64,000 nucleotides of DNA from Calvatia gigantea. Its lineage: Eukaryota > Basidiomycota > Agaricomycetes > Agaricales > Lycoperdaceae. Made by a program: the position numbers and the translations under genes. The notes under the pieces were generated by a model, which made no database searches, was not told the origin of the DNA, and saw only the letters and a program-made list of their open reading frames with translations. The stretch covers positions 2,480,001 to 2,544,000 of the forward strand of contig JACAAK010000003.1 of assembly GCA_025093985.1 (NCBI GenBank). The letters run 5' to 3'. This document shows, one piece after another, positions 1 to 10,045 of the stretch; position 1 is the first letter of the stretch; each line of letters begins with the position of its first letter.

Positions 1-299
1 ACGAGGTAGCTATTTTGTTCGTGTTCCGGGGCCACTGCCTGTCTGACTGCTGTCAGGTTCCTCAACTGTACACTGCGCCTCCATCTTCAGCCCGTTCGGC
101 TCCCAAGAATCTGAGGGGATTCGATAGCATCTACTTGACGCCAAGCCAGAGCAAGACGGTGACGATGAAGTTGTCCCGTTTTGACCTTGCAATCTGGAAC
201 GCCGTAACCCAACGTTGGGAGATTCCGACTGGCTCCACTGGTATCCTGATTGGAGCAAGCAGCAGGGATATCCGCCTCACAGGCTCCGTGGTAGTGTAA
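1..299 (+). CDS. GH3 beta-glucosidase, C-terminal end (cut by window start)
   Basis: This is the last part of a glycoside hydrolase family 3 beta-glucosidase, an enzyme that releases glucose from cellobiose and other beta-glucosides. Bases 1-5 look like the end of an exon, 6-56 an intron (GT at 6, AG at 55-56), and 57-299 the final exon. The exon encodes VPQLY, then GFDSIYLTPSQS, LSRFDLAIWN and GASSRDIRL, which is the typical end of the fibronectin-III-like domain that closes fungal GH3 enzymes. The stop codon is TAA at 297-299. The catalytic (beta/alpha)8 and sandwich domains lie upstream of the window, so substrate range and secretion cannot be judged. Confidence 0.85.
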   Translation, partial: EVAILFVFRGHCLSDCCQVPQLYTAPPSSARSAPKNLRGFDSIYLTPSQSKTVTMKLSRFDLAIWNAVTQRWEIPTGSTGILIGASSRDIRLTGSVVV

Positions 300-507
300 T
301 GGTATGGACGTAAAACGTACTTCGTTTCTGTCAATCAGTGCATACTACTACTACATAAGTATTTGAGCGACTCTCAATGAGTAATCTGGGTGATTTCGCA
401 TGATTGATGCATAATTAGCTTGATTGATTGATGGCAGTGACCATTTTGGTCGACAGTTCCAATCCATCAAAATTTTAAGCGCGAAATTCCTCTTTTGCAT
501 ACTATCC

Positions 508-3500
508 ATGCTAAGGCCAGCCAGGCTATGCTGCAGCTCGACGCTGACACGGTCCTTTGCGACTCATGCGTCTGTGACCGCAGAAAAGGATTGCTCCTCC
601 ATCACACCACCATATCCTGCATTGATCAGGAATTTGGAACGCGTTCGGAAGATACTCAATCGTCCACTGACTCTCGCAGAAAAAATACTCTACAGTCATG
701 TCGTTAATCCCGAAGCCAATTTTTCACGGGGAGGAAGGATACGAGGGGAGACTTATCTGCAGCTGCAACCTCTACGTGTGGCCATGCAGGATGCATCTGC
801 TCAGTGAGTACATTCTGTTTGGTTGAGGTGACCGCATGTTGAAGTGCCGACAGGATGGCATTGTAAGCGTCTGGTTTTATGCGATTAACTTGTCGCTCAG
901 GTGTCCGACAGGCTGCAGTTTATGAGCGCTGGTCTACAACAGTGTGCAGTTCCTACCAGTATCCATTGTGACCACTTGATTCAGGCTGCAGACGGTGCTG
1001 TGAAGGATCTTGAGGTATTTATATGTGGCATCATTGAATCTTGTCCTACAGTTAACAGCAGCATAGAGGTCGCTCGTCACAAACCAGGAAGTTTTCGAAT
1101 TTCTTCGGAGTGCTGCTCAGAAATATGGAATAGAGTTCTGGGGGCCTGGCTCTGGTATTATTCACCAGATCGTACTTGAAAATTACGCTGCCCCCGGAAT
1201 CTTGATGTAAGGGTTGAATTTTGTTATTGGTATCGTGGACTTATCGTTCTCTACCACAGGCTTGGAACAGGTGACATGACAAGTACTCTCTTCGGAAGGG
1301 CATTCTTAATGAGGCAAACCCAGATTCGCATACGCCCAATGCTGGGGGACTCGGTCTGCTGGCAATTGGTGTGGGCGGAGCTGATGCTGTTGACGCCATG
1401 ACTGGGACTCCTTGGGAATTGAAGGCTCCTCAGATTATTGGTAGGTGATTATTTTTTGCGCTTTTTAGCTCATGATTGAGCAGGTTCGTCTTAGGGGTTC
1501 ATCTCACTGGCGAATTGAACAAGTGGACAACCACTAAGGACCTTATTTTGCATCTTGCTGGAAAGTTGACGGTCCGAGGAGGAACAGGTCATATCTTAGA
1601 GTATTTTGGTCCTGGAGTTGCGGGCCAGTCATGCACAGGTTCCTTTAGGTCCTTACATCCTTTAGACTTTTTCTTACTATCCACAGGATTGGCGACCATT
1701 GCCAATATGGGAGCTGAAGTTGGGGCAACAACATCGACGTTCGCTTACACTGCTAGTATGCGGTCTTACCTGGAAGCTACGCGTCGTGGACCCGTTGCTC
1801 GGGCAGCCGACAAGGCAGCTGAAGCTGGTTATCTCAGTGCTGATCGGGGTGCGGAGTACGACCAAGTCATTAGAATTGTGCGTTTTCTTTTTCGGTTCTG
1901 GACAGTGGTTGAGTGTGCCTCGGACAATAGAATTTATCAGACCTTGAGCCCACTGTCAATGGCCCTTTCACGCCCGATCTGGCGACGCCTCTCTCCAAGT
2001 TCGGAAACTTCGTTAAATCTCAAGGATGGAAAGACGAAATCGCAGCAAGTTTGATTGGCTCCTGTACCAACAGTTCGTATGAGGATATGGTATGCCATTA
2101 TTTGGTCATGGAAGAAAGGAAAGTTGTAACAGAAGCGTCAGAGCCGCGTTGCGGATCTTGCACGGCAAGCTAAAGCTGCGGGTTTGAAGTCAAAGGTGAG
2201 AGGGTGTACCGTATTTCAAGTTGCCTCAACGATACGATTCTTCCTGCAGGTACCATTCTTGTGTACCCCTGGGTCCGAGCAAATCAGGGCTACCATTGAA
2301 CGCGATGATATCACTTCGGCTCTTGAGGATGTCGGTGCCGTTGTTTTGGCAAACGCGTGTGGGCCTTGTATTGGCCAGGTATGTACGGCCGGGCCCGAAG
2401 TCATCCGATTTTCTGAAACTTATCTCAAAAGTGGAAACGTGAAGATAAGAAAGGCGAGGAAAATGGTCAGTTTTCCTCATTTCAGCCAATTACGACAGGT
2501 ATTGATTTCGGTCCTCTAGCTATCCTGACAAGTTTCAACCGTAACTTCAAGTCTCGTAACGATGGAAATGGTCAAACCATGAATTTCCTCGCTTCCCCAA
2601 CCGTCGTTACTGCCATGGCTTTCTCTGGAAAGCTATCTTTCAATCCCATGACAGACTCTATACCCCTTTTAAGCGGTGGGACTTTCCGGTTCTCGCCTCC
2701 GATCGGTCAAGACCTCCCACCCATTGGATTCACAGCTGGCGAGGAGAGCTATTATCCCTCTTCCTCTCCCAAACCTCAGCCCGGGGTTGAGGTCGTCATC
2801 AAGAAAGATTCTCAGCGTTTGGAACTCCTCAAGCCTTTCCCTAGCCATTTCGGCGAGGGTACTGGCAACCCTCGTGGATTGGAACTACCCACTCTCAAGG
2901 TTCTCCTCCGTGTGAGGGGCAAGTGTACAACTGACCATATTTCTGCAGCGGTTGGTCGAGTATCGTGTACTGCTACTTCAATACGCTGACTGTGCTTCCA
3001 GGGACCTTGGCTAAAGTATAAGGGTCATCTCACTAACATTTCCGAAAACCTTCGTGAGTTCAACTTCGAAATGTGGTTAATTTCATCCTCACCATGGCCT
3101 GCTTTTTTCAGTTATCACAGTGCGCTTATCGCTTAGGGTTGTCATTTGTGAAGCTGATAATAGCGGTAGGCCATCAATGATGAAAGTGGCGAGATGAATG
3201 CTGCTTTTGACAAAGAAACGAATACAACTGGTACCATCCCTGAAATTGCCAAGCATTTTAAAGCTCGCAACCAGCCTTGGGCTTTGGTTGTCGATGATAA
3301 CTACGGCGAGGGTAGTGCTCGTGAACACGCTGCTCTACAACCTAGGTTCTATGGTGAGTTTCGGAGGTGTTAGAGGATTTGAAAATATGCTGAATGCTTG
3401 CAGGATGCGGACTTATCTTAGCTCGATCATTCGCTCGTATCCACGAAACCAACCTCAAAGTAAGAACAAATTTACGGTGTTAGGCTTGCCCTGATCATCT

Positions 3501-3759
3501 CGCACAGAAACAAGGCGTTTTGCCACTGTGGTTCGCGGACAAGGCTGATTATTCCCGTATTGAAGCTGGGGATCTAATCGAGACCGAGGGCCTTGCAGAC
3601 CTCCTAGAGGGCAATCCCGATGCTACTATTGCTATCAAAGTCACTAAGCTTAATGGAGAGGTCTTTCATATTGAGGCTAAACATACCATGTCTGCAGACC
3701 AGGCTAAGTGGCTTCGTGCAGGTTCGGCGCTCAATTATATCCGGTCACAGTTAAGCTAG
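508..3759 (+). CDS. ACO2: Mitochondrial aconitase-family homocitrate dehydratase
   Basis: This aconitase-superfamily [4Fe-4S] hydro-lyase resembles yeast Aco2 more than the TCA-cycle Aco1. Recognisable Aco2-like stretches are [34 protein letters not shown] and [20 protein letters not shown]. Aco2 converts homocitrate to homoaconitate in the alpha-aminoadipate route to lysine in mitochondria. The cluster-binding cysteines appear in [10 protein letters not shown] and in [11 protein letters not shown], and the swivel domain carries [12 protein letters not shown]. The ATG at 508 begins a basic, Ser/Arg-rich presequence ([18 protein letters not shown]) that fits mitochondrial import. The gene has many short introns and two micro-exons (854-862 and 1260-1270). 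The splice pattern around 3050-3200 is not fully resolved. It ends 112 bp from the convergent MSH1. TCA-cycle activity cannot be excluded from sequence alone. Confidence 0.88.
854..862 (+). other. 9-nt micro-exon of ACO2
   Basis: The conserved aconitase stretch Q-M-A-L-L-Q-F-M is only restored if introns 804-853 (donor GTGAGT, acceptor CAG) and 863-911 (donor GTAAGC, acceptor CAG) are both removed, leaving the exon GATGGCATT. Skipping it would shift no frame but delete three residues next to the substrate-binding region. Confidence 0.75.
1260..1270 (+). other. 11-nt micro-exon of ACO2
   Basis: To obtain the invariant M-L-G-T-D-S-H-T-P-N motif, the intron starting GTAAGG at 1207 must end at 1259 and the next intron must start GTGACA at 1271. 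That leaves an 11-nt exon (GCTTGGAACAG) encoding Leu-Gly-Thr plus split codons. The following exon resumes with the codons for DSHTPNAGG. Confidence 0.75.
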
Positions 3760-3871
3760 AATCCCAGTACTCGACGGAAAACCTAATATATCATTGTTAC
3801 GTCCTCGTACTTAGGAAAATTGATGCTCAAGTATGGGGGTAGTCATTTTGTCAATGCGCTCCCGTCTATTA

Positions 3872-6800
3872 TCACCATAGGTTGCTGATGTTGTCGGACT
3901 CCGCCGCTAGGTCTCGTAGTTGACCTTTTTGTTTTAACCGGCTGAGGGTATCGGCGGCGACTTCAATGACAGGTTCCGGGAGACCAGCTAATTGTGCCAC
4001 TTTTAGCCCGTGGCTGTCCCAGTTGACGCCCGGTCGCATTTTATAGGAATAAGCAAAATATCCATCCTAGTGAAACTGAGTATACGGCAAAACACGAAAC
4101 CCGCTGGATTCTCACCTCAGTTTCATCAATATCCGTGCAGTAGAATCGAACGTTTTGATAGATGCCACTTCCTGTTGCTGCTGATGTATGGCCTAACATG
4201 TGGGCCAACTCGTGAAAGTGTGTAGCAAATAGAGTTCGGCATCGATTGACAGTTGTTAAGTGATGCACGGTTGCAAAGGCGATAGCCAAACCATCGTTGA
4301 CTGTCGTTCCTCGACCGACTTCGTCCATGATAACCTAAGAGATTTTATAAGTGTTATAGTTAGTCGGGTAAGGGATTGTATACCAGGCTCTTATCAGTTG
4401 CTCGTCTTAGGATATCCGCAGTTTCTAGCATTTCCACCATGAAAGTGCTACGGTCCCGGAATAGGTCATCCTTTGCGCCGATTCTAGAAAATAATTTGTC
4501 CACGACTCCAATTATGGCAGCTTCCGCTGGAACAAAGGATCCAATCTGTGCCAAGACAGATATGAGTGCGGTTTGTCGAAGCAGGGTTGATTTCCCAGCC
4601 ATGTTCGGCCCCGTTATGATGTGGACCCTGCCATCTGGATTTAGTTGTACGGAATTAGGTGTAAAAACGCGACCGGAGGTTAGAAGCCCAATTTCAACCG
4701 ACGGGTGTCGTCCATGAATGATGTTGTATACGCCCCTATCCGGCATTAAGTCTTAGTCACTGGGAAATAGATTGCGCTCACTCGTTTGTCATTGTTGGCT
4801 TCACAAACCCCAATTCTTTCGCTACCTTTGCGAAGGAAAGTGCGACATCAAGTTCGTCACTGATGTCAGAGTTTCGTCTTAGAGAAAAGGCAAACTCGTT
4901 GATCTAAACGCGTATTTATTTTTAGCAAATTAAAGATGTATATAAAATTGTCCAGGAACTGACCATACTTTGCAGGGAATGGAAAGCTTCCTTCTCGGCT
5001 TGAGAGAGTCGATCAACTGATTCCATAATTTGATTCCCGAGATGTGACCAGTCCTGGGAGTCGAGGTTGAGCGAGGTGATCAATAAGACAGGCAAGCAAG
5101 GAGAAGACCTTGTAAAAAAAACACTTGGTGCTGCCGCTTTCATAGGTTGGGACAAAGTTGGGGTCCGCTTTGAGCTTGCGTTGGTCGCATTTTCGGGCAA
5201 GGTGTACATGCGTGCCCTGTCCCGGTGAAACTCGCAGGGTAAGAGAAGGAGCGCCTAGGAACGTCGATTAGCGTGCAATCGGGTGCGTCCGTTATACGAT
5301 TGCTGACCGTATTGTGACCGTAGATTATTCTCCATCACATCTTTCTCTGTAATGAGTTCCTGAAATCGATCATGCAAGGCTTGCAACTTCTTCGAGAACC
5401 TGTACGTTTTACTCAGAACGGAGCACGATCCTAAATAAATGGGGAGGTCTTACTCTGGTTTAATAAACCACTTATTGTTCGGGAGTTTCAGGTTCAGCGA
5501 TTGAATAGATTCATTCGGATCCTCTGGCCCCTCGGCCTCGTACGGAAATTGGTCACTATTGACAGTCTGTTCACCATCCTCAACACCCAGCGCACTATCG
5601 ATTGTTTGAGATAGTTCAGTAAGCTCATGTATGCGGGAGGTTAAAGCATTTATGCTGGTCCATTCCATGGAATTGTAATTTTTCTGCTCCTCTGCTTCGA
5701 CTCGTTGCTCTGTGGTAAGGGCAGCAAGTATTTTCGACCAGATATGAATGATTCTGCTAATTGCCATGAGGTCATTCGGAGTACCTCTCCCGACAAGGAA
5801 CTTTTGGATTAGACGGCTAGTATCATCGATTTTTGCCAAGAGGTGTATTAGATCGGCTGAGAGATGTGGCCTTTGTATAAAGAATTCGACCAATGACTGA
5901 CGGGCAGCTATTTCCGGTAATGAGGTACTTGGAGAACCTGGCAACAATTGAATATATATGGGTATGTGGAAGGGAGATAATACGTACATAACCACCGGGA
6001 GAGGAGGCGCGTGCCACCACTTGTAACCGTGCGTTTGATGACGTTGAGTAGGCACCCTCGAGTCCCGCCCTCGTAAGTAGATTCCCGAATTTCGAGGGCT
6101 TTAATCGTATGCGCATCAATTTGCATACGACCGGTATTGTCTTGAATTGGATCCGTCAGAGGGGGCATATTTTCCAAAAGATTGGCGTTCAGATAAGATG
6201 TCAGTAGGGCAACAGCAGCTTGTTCGCTCAATGTAAGAGATGCTTGAAAGGATCCTGACTCGAGATCCGGAAGGTTTGTTGGTTGGCAGTCCAAACTAAC
6301 CGGAGGCTCTGAGAGGAAGCTGAGAAAGCAGTTTTCCTCCGCCAGCGCATCTAGTATGGGGTGTTCCCTGGTGTTTTGAAAGGCCGTAGGAAGTACAACC
6401 TCGCGAGGATTGATACGCGCCAATTCGTCTTGAACATTCTCCGATGCTACCGATTTGGAATAAAATTCTCCAGTGGAAACATCTGTCCAGGCAAGACCAA
6501 CGGTCTCATCTTTAATTTGCTGTTCAGGTGATGGAGTGCTAATGGCGAGCAAGAAGTTGTTTTCGTACGCATTGAGGAAGGGTTCGTCGATAAGGGTTCC
6601 TGGAGTTATGATTCGTGTTACACGTCTTTCAAATTCCCTGGCGCCGAACTCCTCTTTCCGGGGAAACTCTTCACACATGGCGACAAAGCGCTTGTATTGC
6701 TGTACCAGCACTTTAAGGTGTTTGTCAAGGTGAATTAGTGGAAAGCCACACATAGCGACTCTTGATCCACCCCACTTCCGACTTGTTAATTTGATACCGA

Positions 6801-7581
6801 GGAGGCGTGCAATCTCTTCTGCTTGTTCAAAATAGGACTACAACTCCAGTTTAGTATGGAACAGGGACGGAAAGAAGCGAGCATTACTTCGTAGAACTGT
6901 CCCACACGAGTTAGGAGCAGGCAATGAGGGAACTTCCGCAGATTCTCCTGAATCTCCTGAGCGAGGATGGTGCGGGGTTTTGTGAACGGCTCTGCGACTT
7001 CTGAAGTAAGACCGATACCTAATGGAATAGAAGACTTTGCCTTTACCTGAATCTGATTGACGTCTCCTTTTCGGTCTGCTAATTTCCACAGGAGCTGTTG
7101 CTCCAGTTGCATCTGTCTGCGAAATTTTCTTACGAGTTCGCCGTGGTTTTACAGGTTCTGTTGTGGCGCTGGTTGGTTCCAAGGCCGGAGGCACGGACAT
7201 AAGCGCGTCTTTGTCGTCGTCGATATTTCCTTGTGCATCCACAGGTGTTCTCGCATGTTCTGAAAAGCAATTCGTCAAACCTGGGATCAATCATGTACTA
7301 ATGGACAGGAGCGCACTGGGATCTTTAATTAGGCTGCCTGTCCGCCAGTCACCCAACGGCTTTGCAGGGGTTCCGTCAGGCAGAGTGAAAACCAAAGGCA
7401 AGTCCTGCAGTTTCTTCTTGCACCGTTTCGGTCGCGACTTCAATTCAATAAGAGTAGCTGGCGCGGACTCGACATGCACCTGACGCGTCCAATGGAACAA
7501 GTGACATCCGGGGTTACCATGATGAATTAAAAAAAGTTCTGCGCATGTAGCCCGTCCGAGAATAGAGCCAGAAAGTATCAT
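3872..7581 (-). CDS. MSH1: Mitochondrial DNA mismatch-repair ATPase, MutS homologue 1
   Basis: This MutS-family ATPase matches the MSH1 branch, which maintains mitochondrial DNA. Reading from 7581, the N-terminus is basic and import-like, followed by a Lys/Arg-rich linker. The mismatch-recognition domain contains [10 protein letters not shown], which holds the Phe-X-Glu wedge. The ATPase end contains the Walker A motif [10 protein letters not shown] and the Walker B motif DEVGRGTT. A short last exon continues [19 protein letters not shown] to a TGA at 3872-3874. The connector and lever regions are spread over several exons between about 4.9 and 6.8 kb. One confident splice joins QSDSG to IGLTSEV near 7000. 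The start at 7581 is the first ATG of the long leader exon. It lies head-to-head with the septin gene across about 216 bp. Confidence 0.88.
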
Positions 7582-7797
7582 AAAGGGTTTATGCCTCCTT
7601 GCTGTTCAAAAAGACAGTGTGAGGAAGTCTTCGAGCAAGCCCCGTGAAATTAATTAGACGCTCAAAATGTGGAAGTCACGCCACGGAAAGGGGGACGGGC
7701 GGAGTTTTAAGCAAATACTGTCATCGGCATCAACACCAACTCTTTAACCCAATTCTTCCATAACTCTCCCCTCCTACACTCGCTCTCTACTATTACC

Positions 7798-9501
7798 ATG
7801 TCTTTTGCAGGCCGACGCAGGGGGAACAAGGCTAAGAAGGGTGTCCAGTTCACTGTCATGGTAGTTGGTACGCGTCGTTTTGGGTCGTGACACCAAGTCT
7901 GCGCGCGGCCTTGGTTTGCGTCGAGTTTAGCGGTGGTCCTTACTTTTGCTGCACCTTAGGCACTTCTGGCACCGGTCGCACCACCTTTGTGAATACTCTT
8001 TGCGAGTCCGAGGTCCTCTCTCACAAAATTTGCGATGACCCCGCGACTGCCCACATGGAGGAGGGTATCAGGATTAAGCCTGTCACTGTTGGTATGTCCT
8101 TTTTTTTTTTTTTTTTTTGCCATTCTCTTCGACCTATTCACGTGTTTCTGCTTCATAGACTTGGAGGAAGACGGAGTGCGCATTGCTCTCACCATCGTTG
8201 ACACGCCTGGGTTTGGCGACAACATCAATAATGAATTCGCGTCGGTTTTTTTTCCATAGTAACCGGATTGGGTGAACCTGGCCTCATGGTGTTTTAGCTT
8301 CCAGGAAATTGTTGGATACCTCGAACGTCAATACGACGATATTTTGGCTGAGGAGTCGCGTATCAAACGTAACCCCCGCTTCAGGGACAACCGTGTCCAC
8401 GCTTTGCTCTACTTTATCCCTCCTACCGGACATGCGTACGTATTTATGAACTCCTTTCTCTGTATCCCTCATTTAATGTGCGATTAGCCTGCGGGAAATG
8501 GATATTGAACTCATGCGCCGCCTCTCGCCACGCGTCAATGTCATCCCAGTCATTGGCAAGGCTGACAGCTTGACCCCAAGCGAATTAAAAGGTTTCAAGA
8601 AGAGAGTGGGTGTAAATTATTTGGTTGCACACAATCTGGTATCTGATGTTCGTGTCAGATTATGCAAGATATTGAACATTACGATATTCCCGTCTACAAC
8701 TTCCCCTATGATGTGGAGGAAGATGATGAGGAGACCATTCAAGATAACAGTGAACTTCGCGTACGTCTAAGGTCTAGAAGCTTGCGGTGAGACGCGCTAA
8801 TTCTGTTTTTGGTAGCAAATGATGCCGTTCGCTGTCATTGGCTCTGAAGAGGAAGTCGACATTGATGGGCAGCTTGTTCGTGCTAGGATTTATCCTTGGG
8901 GTATTGCCGAGGTCGACAACCCAAAGCACTCTGATTTCAGTCGCCTCAGGAGTGCCTTGTTGAAGTGAGTTGAGTTGACCTTGTTTGACATCAAATTTTA
9001 AAAAGAATAAATAAATGGCAGCTCCCACCTCGCTGATCTGAAGTCGTTGACTCACGACGTGCTATATGAAACGTACCGTACAGAAAAGCTCTCAAGGACC
9101 GTTCACCCCGAGAAGTAAGTTTTTCCGATTGCTTGCCGGAGGTTCTCACCTAACCCGTCATCAATCAGCGACACCTCCTTGGCACCTGAGGAACTTGCTA
9201 CCCAGGGTGTCCGATTGAAGGAGGAGCAACTTCGTAGGGAAGAAGAAAAGGTGATGTGCTTCGCTATATGCAAATGCGATTTACTTTTCTGACACCTCGA
9301 ACATCAGCTTCGTGAGGCTGAACTCAGGATGCAACGCCAAATTAATGAGAAGAAGCAAGAGCTGTTGGCCAAGGAAGAGTCTCTTCGGTAAGTCCTTGGC
9401 TTGTGAGTTGGTTTTCTTCATGATGACACTTACATATTTTGTACAGGAACTTGGAAAGTCGATTGGCTGCCCAGGGGTCACAGCCCGAGTTCCGTGACTA
9501 A
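7798..9501 (+). CDS. Septin, Cdc11-like
   Basis: Septins are GTP-binding proteins that form filaments at the bud neck or septum. After a short basic N-terminus (MSFAGRRRGNKAKKG), the G domain shows the P-loop GTSGTGRTTF, the switch-II motif DTPGFGDNI, and the septin G4 motif VIGKADSLTPSEL. The septin unique element follows, with IYPWGIAEVDNPKHSDF. The C-terminus is a short charged heptad region (LREAELRMQRQINEKKQELL) likely to form a coiled coil, ending at TAA 9499-9501. The P-loop lysine is replaced by arginine, which, with the overall pattern, suggests the Cdc11 group; this assignment is an inference. Exons are separated by short introns, one of which carries a 19-nt T run. Confidence 0.9.
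8100..8118 (+). repeat. T19 homopolymer in a septin intron
   Basis: An uninterrupted run of 19 T residues lies just inside the 5' part of a septin intron. It is intronic and probably serves only as an extreme polypyrimidine stretch; its length is likely to vary between strains and sequencing reads. Confidence 0.95.
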
Positions 9502-10045
9502 CGGATACATTTTCCATGCCACATGTTGTTTGAAAATTTTGAGATGTTCCTTGTCATGGAGTATACCCTCTTTTCCACGCTATTGTCTTTCGGCTTTCCT
9601 TGAGTAGCTTGTTACAACCTGGATATTTTCTTTGCGCCCTGTCGTTGACCACGATCGTTTTCATTGTTACAGTCTTCTAATAATTGTATGAGAGGATTCT
9701 GATGTGATCTGATTTCCCAATGAGAGTTTCACCTTGTCCTGTCGGGGGGTTGGATTGGATTAGACGCAAATAAGCGGATCCGGTTGGTCGGATGAATGGT
9801 GTGCTGTGCTGTTTGTTGGATGGTGGAGAAGAGATGGGCCAGAACATTGGGAATTTGTCATGGAACCTTGATTTAGTGTGGAAGTGTTCTTCCTCCCCTG
9901 GACTGACGGACAAACTTGAATTTGCTAAACTTCCTGGGAAGGGTAGCCAACCGTTGTGCCTGCCACTGTCTTTCCACGCTCCCCTTCCCTTTTGTCCCCT
10001 GCGTCCGCTGCAGTCGTTCTCCTCCTACTCCCTTTTGTCAGTGTC
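9502..10045. other. Intergenic, septin 3' side to MIT gene promoter
   Basis: No supported gene is present here. The first half is T-rich, as expected of a 3' UTR. From about 9950 to 10040 the top strand becomes strongly pyrimidine-rich (CT tract), which often precedes transcription starts in fungi and marks the likely promoter of the next gene. Confidence 0.6.
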
